Origin: JALOTE01 sp031422195 | GTDB taxonomy: Bacteria; Pseudomonadota; Alphaproteobacteria; Rhizobiales; Rhizobiaceae | Length of the DNA stretch: 47,686 nucleotides | Assembly (NCBI GenBank): GCA_031422195.1 | Contig: JANOPZ010000133.1 | Span: 1-47,686, forward strand | Direction: 5' to 3' | Shown here: piece after piece, positions 41,280 through 47,686 of the stretch | Layout: each line of letters opens with the position of its first letter | How positions within the stretch are numbered: position 1 is the first letter of the stretch | Made by a program: the position numbers and the translations under genes | The notes under the pieces: model-generated | Databases searched by the model: none | Told to the model about the DNA's origin: nothing | What the model saw: the letters and a program-made list of their open reading frames with translations, nothing else

Positions 41280-42049
41280 CAGTCTATTTCATCGGAGCAG
41301 GCCCCGGCGCGCCTGACCTTATCACTGTGCGGGGCTTGAAACTCATCGAGCGCTGTATGGTCAACCTCTATGCCGGCTCGCTTGTGCCGGAAGAGATTGT
41401 GAAGGCGGCGCCTGAGGGCGCGCGCGTGCTCGATACAGCTTCCATGCATCTTGATCAGATTATGACAGAGATTGAAGCGGCTCATGATGCAGGGCTTGAT
41501 GTGGCCCGTGTGCATTCGGGTGATCCCTCGATTTATGGCGCAGTTGCTGAACAAATCAGGCGGCTGGATGCACTGAAGATCCCGTTTGAAATCATACCCG
41601 GTGTGCCTGCTTTTGCCGCCGCCGCCGCACGCTTAGGCGCAGAATTGACGCTCCCGGAAATTGCGCAAACTGTGATCGTAACCCGCACCGGTATGAAAGC
41701 CTCATCCATGCCGGAAGGCGAGAGTTTGGAAGAACTCGGCCGCTCCAAAGCAACACTGGCGATCCATTTATCAATCCGCAATTTGGATTACATCCGGCGC
41801 TCACTCGAGCCGCATTATGGCGCCGATTGTCCCGTGATCATCGCTTACCGTGTGACGTGGCCGGATGAACTGATCATCCGTACAACGCTTGCTGAGATGA
41901 AAGAAAAAGTGCGTGAAGCTAAAATCACCCGTACAGCGTTGGTACTGGTTGGTCAGGTGTTTGGTGATGTACATTTTCGCGATTCAGCGCTTTATGATGC
42001 AGACTTTGCCCATGTGCTCAGAAACAAAGGCAAGAAGAAAACGGCCTAA
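41276..42049 (+). CDS. cobM: Precorrin-4 C11-methyltransferase
   Basis: A 257-residue class III methyltransferase, starting VYFIGAGPGAPDLITVRGLKLIERC and continuing YAGSLVPEEIV, VHSGDPSIYGAVAEQI, PGVPAFAAAAARLGAELTLPEI and TRTGMKASSMPEGESL, all specific to CobM/CbiF. ATG 41276 overlaps the cobJ stop as ATGA; an in-frame start at 41222 would add 18 residues. It ends convergent with cobD, overlapping by four bases. Confidence 0.96.
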   Translation: MTVYFIGAGPGAPDLITVRGLKLIERCMVNLYAGSLVPEEIVKAAPEGARVLDTASMHLDQIMTEIEAAHDAGLDVARVHSGDPSIYGAVAEQIRRLDALKIPFEIIPGVPAFAAAAARLGAELTLPEIAQTVIVTRTGMKASSMPEGESLEELGRSKATLAIHLSIRNLDYIRRSLEPHYGADCPVIIAYRVTWPDELIIRTTLAEMKEKVREAKITRTALVLVGQVFGDVHFRDSALYDADFAHVLRNKGKKKTA

Positions 42050-43032
42050 ATCAACGCAGCTAAAACAACTGTCACACCCAGCAAAAGCCACAGCAAACGG
42101 TCATAGACCAACAGTGCTTTTATGATTGCAGCAACGCCGAATTTCTTATCGCCCGCGTCATTCAAATATGGCGCATTGGACATGTCGCCTTTTGCACCTT
42201 TGGCATAAGCGCGCGGGCCGCCGAGGGCGATATCAAGGCCGCCAGCAAAGGCGGCTTCGGGCCAGCCGGCGTTGGGTGATTTGTGCAGTTTGGAGTCGCG
42301 CCGCATAACGGCAAAGGCGCGTTCAGCGGTTTTGCGCCCTTCAACCCAAGCAAATGCGGCACAGACCAATAGCCCGGTTAATCTGGCCGGAGCAAGATTG
42401 ACAAGATCATCGAGCCGCGCAGCAGCCCAGCCAAAATCGAAGTAATGGTCTGATTTATGACCAATCATGGAGTCGGCTGTGTTGATGATTTTGTAGGCGA
42501 TGATGCCGGGCAGGCCGAACGCCATATAGGCTAACGCAGGGCCAACAACGCCGTCGGACGTGTTTTCCGCCAGGCTTTCAATTGCTGCACGCGAAACGCC
42601 CGTTTTATCGAGCGCTTTAACATCGCGCCCGACAATCATCGCCACAGCCTTGCGACCGCCATCTAAACCGTCGGATTCAAGCCCTAAGCGCACTGCATTC
42701 ACATGGTCAGACAGGCTTTTTTGCGCGAGTAAAACGGCAACAATTGCAACTTCGGCAATGGTGCCGATAGAGCCAAATAATGAAAGGGCCTTACTGGCAA
42801 AACCAGCCGCGACCCAGCCTGCAAAGACAAGGCCGATTATTAGAAAAACACCCGCGCGCTTTTTTTGCACAGCGGTTCCTTGTTCTGGATAAAGGGCCTT
42901 TTCCGCTGCTTCGATAGCTTTGCCGAACCACACAACCGGATGTGGATATTTGCGCCATAGCCAATCCGGGTCGCCAAAGTAACGATCAAGCAATAAGGCC
43001 AACGCCAGAATAACGAAGTGCAATTCGCTCAT
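42046..43032 (-). CDS. cobD: Adenosylcobinamide-phosphate synthase (CbiB/CobD)
   Basis: A 328-residue membrane protein of the CbiB family. The start has ALLLDRYFGDPDWLWRKYPHPVVWFGKAIE, then SLAENTSDGVVGPALAYMAFGLPGIIAYKIINTADSMIGHKSD, the most diagnostic block, followed by SPNAGWPEAAFAGGLDIALGG. Several spans are seen, including one at the C-terminus. It attaches aminopropanol phosphate to adenosylcobyric acid. It overlaps cobC as ATGA. Confidence 0.96.
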   Translation of the reverse strand: MSELHFVILALALLLDRYFGDPDWLWRKYPHPVVWFGKAIEAAEKALYPEQGTAVQKKRAGVFLIIGLVFAGWVAAGFASKALSLFGSIGTIAEVAIVAVLLAQKSLSDHVNAVRLGLESDGLDGGRKAVAMIVGRDVKALDKTGVSRAAIESLAENTSDGVVGPALAYMAFGLPGIIAYKIINTADSMIGHKSDHYFDFGWAAARLDDLVNLAPARLTGLLVCAAFAWVEGRKTAERAFAVMRRDSKLHKSPNAGWPEAAFAGGLDIALGGPRAYAKGAKGDMSNAPYLNDAGDKKFGVAAIIKALLVYDRLLWLLLGVTVVLAALI

Positions 43033-44042
43033 AATGTCCTCATACAGGCCTCTAAAGCCAATTTCAGGCGGGCTCGTTCTGATTTATTTTTGCAAAGCCC
43101 AAGGCGAATCCAATTTGGTTGGTCAGCGAATTTTCGTGCCAGAATTTGTTGTCTTGCAAGGCATTCATATATCATGTGCGCTTTTGGATGTTCGACCAAA
43201 TGGAAAAGCCCAGTATCGGCTACTGGTTTGAGGCCTGCCTTTGACAGAAGGCTGATTTGCAAATTGGACTTGCGCAAAATTTCACGCCCGGTTTTCTCTT
43301 TTAGTACTTTGTCGGCATAACAATGTGCGCCGATCACAAGGGAAGGGCCGCTTACAGCCCAAGGTCCAAGATGTTGTGCCAAAATTGCAATGTCTTCTGT
43401 ATGGCCTGCTGCAAAACCAAGACGCACACCTGCCAATCCGAAGAACTTTCCGAATGATTTCAACACCAACAGCCCACGCATTCCGGCATGTCTGGCCATC
43501 GAAAATTCAGGTGTCAAATCGCAAAACGCTTCGTCGACAATCAACAATCCGCCTTTGGCTGCCATTGATCGAGTATGGCTCAAAAGCGCTTCGGGCTTTA
43601 CAATCCGCCCGTCAGGATTGTTGGGATTGACGAGGATAGCAACGGCTTGGTCTTGCAGCTTCTCATTAGAATTTGTGATTCTACACCCTGGACCAAGTGT
43701 CTGAAAAACATGGAGATATTCCCCGTATGTCGGGCCAAAAATAGTGGCTTTTATTCCTGGTCTAAGCTGCGGCAAAAGCTGGATCAAAGCTTGAACACCC
43801 GGCGCAGCAACAAGCGAAGCATCTGGCGGAAAGCCATAAAAATGACGCGCGGCCTTAAGGCATTCGTTTACCAAATCGGTATCCGGCAAGGCCTGCCATA
43901 CGTCCAATTCGAATTTTGGTAAAGGTGCGCAAACGGGGTTGATCCCCGTGGAAAGATCAAGCCAGCTTTCTTTTGCGCCACCATATTTTTGCGCCGCATT
44001 GGCGAGCGCACCGCCATGGGCAATCAAGCTGAACCCGCTCAT
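43029..44042 (-). CDS. cobC: L-threonine-O-3-phosphate decarboxylase-like aminotransferase-fold enzyme (CobC)
   Basis: A 337-residue fold-type I PLP enzyme. The CobC/CobD marks are HGGALANAAQKYGG, DLSTGINPVCAP, VNPNNPDGRI and LLIVDEAFCDLTPE. The PLP lysine is in LKSFGKFFGLAGVRLGF. It makes (R)-1-amino-2-propanol phosphate for the nucleotide-loop arm, which the adjacent CobD then uses. Start ATG 44042 overlaps the cobB stop (TGATG); a TTG just before it is in frame. Confidence 0.94.
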   Translation of the reverse strand: MSGFSLIAHGGALANAAQKYGGAKESWLDLSTGINPVCAPLPKFELDVWQALPDTDLVNECLKAARHFYGFPPDASLVAAPGVQALIQLLPQLRPGIKATIFGPTYGEYLHVFQTLGPGCRITNSNEKLQDQAVAILVNPNNPDGRIVKPEALLSHTRSMAAKGGLLIVDEAFCDLTPEFSMARHAGMRGLLVLKSFGKFFGLAGVRLGFAAGHTEDIAILAQHLGPWAVSGPSLVIGAHCYADKVLKEKTGREILRKSNLQISLLSKAGLKPVADTGLFHLVEHPKAHMIYECLARQQILARKFADQPNWIRLGLCKNKSERARLKLALEACMRTL

Positions 44043-45379
44043 CAATCGTCTTCGTCGAAAGGTGTTACGCTTTCCACAAATGGCCCATCGCTACGGTCGA
44101 TCAAATGCATGAAGGAGCCGTATACACGGCCTTCCACTAAGCCTGCTTGGCCTAAATCTTGGCCTAGCGCGTCTTGCACGTCAAACACGCGACTACCGTC
44201 TTCTGAAATGATGGATGTATAGTGGAATTCATGCCCGTTAAAGGCACCTCTAAAGCCAAGCCCATCACGAAAACGCAAACGCCGGTAGCCAAGATGCAGT
44301 TTGCGTTTTTCAAACGATGTCGCCAAACCCAAAAAGCCAAGCATCTTATGCGCCGTTCCATCAGCATCAACGAGGCTTTCGCCTAGAGCCATATAACCGC
44401 CGCACTCACCGAAGATCACGGCTTTGCGGTCGCGGGCCGCAATCATACCGGCACGAAAATGTTGCGCACCCGCCAATGTCGCCGCATGCAATTCCGGATA
44501 GCCGCCGGGAAGGCAGATAGCATCAGCAGCCTCATTGGGTGCTTCATCGGCAAGTGGCGAAAAAAGTGATAATTCTACTCCTTGGCGCTGCCAGCCTTGA
44601 AGCAAATGATTATACGAAAATGCAAAAGCCGCATCGCGTGCAATGGCGAGATGTTTGCCGGGAGCTTTCAAGCGCGGTACTGCAGCGGAAGCCACAAATT
44701 GGGGGAAGCGGCTTGCAATGCGCGTAAGCTGACCGAAGTCGACGGCTCTGCTAACCATTAAAGCGCAACGCTGGATGAAGTCTTCTAGGCTAGAGTGTTC
44801 ACCGGCTTGCACCAAACCGAGATGACGGCTTGGGAGGCTAACGTCGGCAGCGCGGGCAATCACACCCAAAATGGGAGTGCGTAGAACTGCCAACGCATCA
44901 CGAAGCATCGCCTCGTGTCTTGCACCGCTGACATTGTTGAGAATAATGCCTGCCAGATCAATTGCGGTTGAATGATCGCGAAAGCCGCGAACGATGGCCG
45001 CAACAGAATGCGAAATTCTTGCGCAATCGACCACCAATATAACCGGCAATTGCAGCATAGCGGCAAGATCAGCGGTTGACCCTTTACCGTCTGCGCTGGC
45101 GTCATAAAGACCCATCATACCTTCGACGATAAGCATTTTGCCGCCTTCTGAATGGCGTGATGCCAAGGCAGAAATTAAGTCGGGCCGCATCGCCCAAGGA
45201 TCAAGATTAATGGCGGGCGAACCGCAAGCCGCTTGCAAATAGGCGGGGTCAATAAAGTCCGGCCCGGTTTTGGCTGCAGCCACCGCAATGCCAGCATCAC
45301 GCATTGCGCGTAGCAAACCCAAAGTAATAGTGGTTTTACCTGAGCCCGTTTGCGGTGCCGCTATCAAGAAACCTTTCAT
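44042..45379 (-). CDS. cobB: Cobyrinic/hydrogenobyrinic acid a,c-diamide synthase
   Basis: A 445-residue CobB/CbiA. The N-terminal ATP-binding domain has IAAPQTGSGKTTITLGLLRAM and KTGPDFIDPAYLQAACGSPAINLD, then VEGMMGLYD. The C-terminal class I glutamine amidotransferase-like domain carries the nucleophile cysteine in IFGECGGYMALGE and the histidine in FNGHEFHYT. It amidates the a and c side chains using glutamine and ATP. It starts in the cobA stop as ATGA. Confidence 0.96.
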   Translation of the reverse strand: MKGFLIAAPQTGSGKTTITLGLLRAMRDAGIAVAAAKTGPDFIDPAYLQAACGSPAINLDPWAMRPDLISALASRHSEGGKMLIVEGMMGLYDASADGKGSTADLAAMLQLPVILVVDCARISHSVAAIVRGFRDHSTAIDLAGIILNNVSGARHEAMLRDALAVLRTPILGVIARAADVSLPSRHLGLVQAGEHSSLEDFIQRCALMVSRAVDFGQLTRIASRFPQFVASAAVPRLKAPGKHLAIARDAAFAFSYNHLLQGWQRQGVELSLFSPLADEAPNEAADAICLPGGYPELHAATLAGAQHFRAGMIAARDRKAVIFGECGGYMALGESLVDADGTAHKMLGFLGLATSFEKRKLHLGYRRLRFRDGLGFRGAFNGHEFHYTSIISEDGSRVFDVQDALGQDLGQAGLVEGRVYGSFMHLIDRSDGPFVESVTPFDEDD

Positions 45380-46218
45380 CCGGCCTGCCGATCCTCAGTT
45401 GCTTGGTTAAGCGGGTTAGCGTTCAAGGATTTGCCTTGTAAGGCACCAAGCCAATCAAGACCAGAACGTAAACGAACAACCTCACCCACTACAATAATAG
45501 CGGGTGGCTCGATAGCCGATTCGGCAATTGCTGTTGCAGCATTTGCCAAAGTGGTTTCCAAAACCTGTTGATGTTTGGTGCTTGCATTAGCAACAATCGC
45601 CACCAATTCGTTGCCATTACGGCCAGCATCCATCAATCGTTTTGAAATTTGGCCCATATGCTTAATGGCCATATACATGACAATTACGGGCGAAAACTTA
45701 GCAATATTGTCCCAATCAATTGTATCAGGCATGGCACCGCTGGAATCATGCCCGGTAAGAAATGTCACAACATGGTTGGTGTCGCGGTGGGTCACGGGAA
45801 TACCCGCATAGGCAAGGCCGCCTATGCCTGCTGTTATGCCCGGCACAATACGAAATGGAATATGGTTGTGAACCAAGGTAAGCGCCTCTTCGCCGCCGCG
45901 GCCGAACACAAAAGGATCACCGCCTTTGAGGCGTAATACACGTTTGTTTTGCCGCGCCAATTCCACCAAACGCAGCGATATGTCACGTTGTTTTGGCGAT
46001 GGCTTGCCGCCGCGTTTACCAGCATATTCGAGCATTGTCCCGGGCTTCGCCAACTTCAAGCACTCTTCGTCCACCAATGCATCAAAGACAATCACATCAG
46101 CTGACGCAATTGCATTGACGGCATGGATGGTCAGCAAGCCCGGATCTCCGGGCCCGGCGCCAACCAACCAAACATGGCCAGCCTCAAAAGTTGGTGATAA
46201 TTTTTCGAAATAACTCAT
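45376..46218 (-). CDS. cobA: Uroporphyrinogen-III C-methyltransferase (SUMT)
   Basis: A 280-residue SUMT of the single-domain CobA type. VWLVGAGPGDPGLLTIHAVNAIASADVIVFDALV, YAGKRGGKPSPKQRDI, RLKGGDPFVFGRGGEEAL, VPGITAGIGGLAYAGIPVTHRD and VTFLTGHDSSG give an unambiguous match. It makes precorrin-2, the first committed step. ATG 46218 is chosen: GAGG lies four bases upstream and the N-terminus fits the family; the frame is open to 46386 but would overlap cbiD. It leads the minus-strand arm cobA-B-C-D. Confidence 0.96.
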   Translation of the reverse strand: MSYFEKLSPTFEAGHVWLVGAGPGDPGLLTIHAVNAIASADVIVFDALVDEECLKLAKPGTMLEYAGKRGGKPSPKQRDISLRLVELARQNKRVLRLKGGDPFVFGRGGEEALTLVHNHIPFRIVPGITAGIGGLAYAGIPVTHRDTNHVVTFLTGHDSSGAMPDTIDWDNIAKFSPVIVMYMAIKHMGQISKRLMDAGRNGNELVAIVANASTKHQQVLETTLANAATAIAESAIEPPAIIVVGEVVRLRSGLDWLGALQGKSLNANPLNQATEDRQAG

Positions 46219-46286
46219 AAAACCTCGAGTACTGACAATTTGTAAAACACTTAGCGCGAGCTGCATTCCTTGGCTATAAAGCAAAC

Positions 46287-47432
46287 ATGATTGAAGCAGA
46301 AATAGAGGGCAGCAAGCGAAAGCCACAAGCGGAAACGCGACAAGGCGAAGCTTTGCGTCGCGGATGGACAACCGGTGCCTGTGCAACGGCTGCCACCAAG
46401 GCTGCTTTAATCGCTTTGATTACCGGCGAGTTTCCTGATCCGGTGACCATTACGCTTCCAAAAGGCGAGCAGCCGAGTTTTCCGTTGGCTAGAGAAATCT
46501 ATAGTGCGACCACTGCGATGGCTGCCATTGTGAAGGACGCTGGCGATGACCCAGACGTGACGCATGGCGCGATTGTTTGGAGTGCGGTGCGCTTTTTGCC
46601 AAAAGGGGCAGGTGTGGTTTTCAAGGCAGGTGAGGGCGTTGGCACAGTGACCAAAAATGGCTTGCCAATTGCGCCAGGCGAACCTGCAATTAACCCTATT
46701 CCACGCCAAATGATGCGCCAAGTTGTAGAAGAGATTTGTGCCCCGGAAGGCATCGCTTCAGATGTTGAGATCACGGTAGGGATTGAAAATGGTGCCGAAT
46801 TGGCGCTCAAAACTTGGAACCCAAGGCTCGGAATTATTGGCGGGCTGTCGGTGTTGGGTACTACGGGCATTGTACATCCGTTTTCATGCGCAGCATGGAT
46901 CCATTCTATACATCGCGGCATAGATGTGGCGCGGGCAGAAGGGCTCACTCGCGTGATTGCTGCAACTGGCTCGTCCTCAGAGGATGCAGCGCAAGCCTTA
47001 TACAATCTGCCAGAAATTGCGCTGATTGATATGGGCGATTTTGCCGGCGGGATGCTCAAATATCTGCGGGTTTATCCGGTGCCTGCACTGACACTGGCTG
47101 GTGGTTTTGCTAAACTGGCAAAGTTTGCAAATCGGGCATTGGATTTGCATTCTGGCCGTAGTCAAGTGGATTTAGGATTTTTGGCGCAATGCGTCGAACG
47201 GCTATTAATATTGAATAACACGCTTAGCCCTGATGGGTTGAAAAGCCGGATTTTGAGCGCAAACACTGCAATAGATGTTCTGGAAATGGTGCAAGGTTTG
47301 GGTATTGATTTGCCAATGGAAGTTGCACGGCTTTCGCACATTTTTGCAATGGAAACTTTGCGCAGCGCGCCAGTAGCTTTGGAAATTATTGTTTGCGCCC
47401 GTGACGGTGAAGTGCTTGCCCGATATGGCTGA
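46287..47432 (+). CDS. cbiD: Cobalt-precorrin-5B C1-methyltransferase (CbiD)
   Basis: A 381-residue CbiD. The family start RRGWTTGACATAATKAALIAL is clear, followed by VTITLPKGEQPSFPL, KDAGDDPDVTHGA, GEGVGTVTKNGL, PGEPAINPIPRQM, ISIGIENG-like VEITVGIENGAELALKTWNPRLGI, and SVLGTTGIVHPFSCAAWIHSI. It methylates C1, the step done by CobF in the fully aerobic pathway. No Shine-Dalgarno sequence is obvious before ATG 46287. It is divergent from cobA with 68 bases between them and overlaps cobK by eight bases. Confidence 0.95.
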   Translation: MIEAEIEGSKRKPQAETRQGEALRRGWTTGACATAATKAALIALITGEFPDPVTITLPKGEQPSFPLAREIYSATTAMAAIVKDAGDDPDVTHGAIVWSAVRFLPKGAGVVFKAGEGVGTVTKNGLPIAPGEPAINPIPRQMMRQVVEEICAPEGIASDVEITVGIENGAELALKTWNPRLGIIGGLSVLGTTGIVHPFSCAAWIHSIHRGIDVARAEGLTRVIAATGSSSEDAAQALYNLPEIALIDMGDFAGGMLKYLRVYPVPALTLAGGFAKLAKFANRALDLHSGRSQVDLGFLAQCVERLLILNNTLSPDGLKSRILSANTAIDVLEMVQGLGIDLPMEVARLSHIFAMETLRSAPVALEIIVCARDGEVLARYG

Positions 47433-47686
47433 AACAGTTTCTGATATTTTTACAATTCCCAAATTGCTGACACCGTTATGCAAGGTTTTAATTCTTGGCG
47501 GAATCAATGAAGCTGCACAATTGGCTGCAATTTTGGTCGAGCAAGGCTTTGATGTCATCAGTTCGCTTGCTGGAAGGACCAAAGATCCAATGCCCTTGGC
47601 AGGGTCAGTCCGCATTGGCGGTTTTGGCGGCTTGGATGGATTGGTTGCTTTTATCAAAGACAATTCAATCGATGTGTTGATTGATG
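47425..47686 (+). CDS. cobK: Precorrin-6A reductase, N-terminal part (3' end outside window)
   Basis: The frame starts at ATG 47425, inside the last codons of cbiD (eight-base overlap), and runs open to the window end, giving 87 codons. The sequence has the CobK pattern: KVLILGGINEAAQLAAILVEQG, a dinucleotide-binding start where GGTxEA is usual, then SLAGRTKDPMPLAGSVRIGGFGGLDGLVAFIKDNSIDVLID. CobK/CbiJ reduces precorrin-6A with NADPH. About a third of the protein is visible. Confidence 0.93.
   Translation, partial: MAETVSDIFTIPKLLTPLCKVLILGGINEAAQLAAILVEQGFDVISSLAGRTKDPMPLAGSVRIGGFGGLDGLVAFIKDNSIDVLID

Noticed and set aside
1..47686. Mobile element, phage or genomic-island boundaries
   Set aside because: No transposase, integrase, terminal inverted repeat with target duplication, or abrupt composition change was seen.

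Overview
The window looks like a chromosomal segment of an alphaproteobacterium, most likely in the Hyphomicrobiales (Rhizobiales). That rests on gene content recognised by eye: rhizobial-type cobalamin genes with CbiD, an ArsR-methyltransferase fusion next to metF, a group-IV-type ornithine/lysine decarboxylase with a structured leader, a two-subunit aconitase X, and DUF2177, DUF2293, UPF0260 and SIMPL proteins. Base composition is only moderately GC-rich and TTG/GTG starts are common. No rRNA, transposase, integrase, phage gene or CRISPR array was seen. One tRNA is present.

Left part (1-17.5 kb): the C-terminal part of a bacterial alpha-2-macroglobulin, cut by the window edge, is followed at once by pbpC, the usual periplasmic defence/cell-wall repair pair. 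A tRNA-Ile2(CAU) follows. Then come a ribose-type ABC importer lacking an ATPase gene (binding protein and permease, minus strand) and a divergent FGGY sugar kinase. Next are a SIMPL protein, a SnoaL-like protein, a UPF0260 Fe/Zn-cysteine protein, an Mrp/ApbC ATPase with a repeat-built His-rich linker, a glycine-zipper lipoprotein and a DUF2177 membrane protein. A minus-strand operon holds an alpha/beta hydrolase, a CaiB/BaiF CoA-transferase and a thiamine-diphosphate enzyme of unknown substrate.

Middle (17.5-35.5 kb): the most interesting locus is a lipoprotein with a TbpB-like beta-barrel domain followed by a TPR plus DUF560 outer-membrane barrel, which together look like a Slam/type XI secretion cargo-translocator pair. 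After it come a DUF4892-OmpA protein, ettA, a RelBE-type toxin-antitoxin module with a 16-bp palindromic operator coupled to a MOSC-domain gene, a SahR-like regulator with metF and a 22-bp inverted-repeat operator, a 28-residue membrane microprotein, the decarboxylase with a speF-like leader, TerB-like and TauE/SafE proteins, the AcnX pair, a HupE/UreJ protein, a class-C serine hydrolase and a GH25 lysozyme-like lipoprotein.

Right part (35.8-47.7 kb): a compact cobalamin (vitamin B12) cluster in three arms: cbiX-cobH-cobL-cobI-cbiG/cobJ-cobM (plus), cobA-cobB-cobC-cobD (minus) and cbiD-cobK (plus, cobK cut by the window end). Most internal joints overlap by 1-8 bp, implying translational coupling. 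The set covers uroporphyrinogen III methylation, most ring modifications, ring contraction, cobalt chelation, a,c-amidation and aminopropanol-arm attachment. It mixes aerobic-pathway genes with CbiX, CbiG and CbiD; cobG, cobF and cobNST are not in view.

Functions were assigned by recognising motifs and family likeness without database searches.
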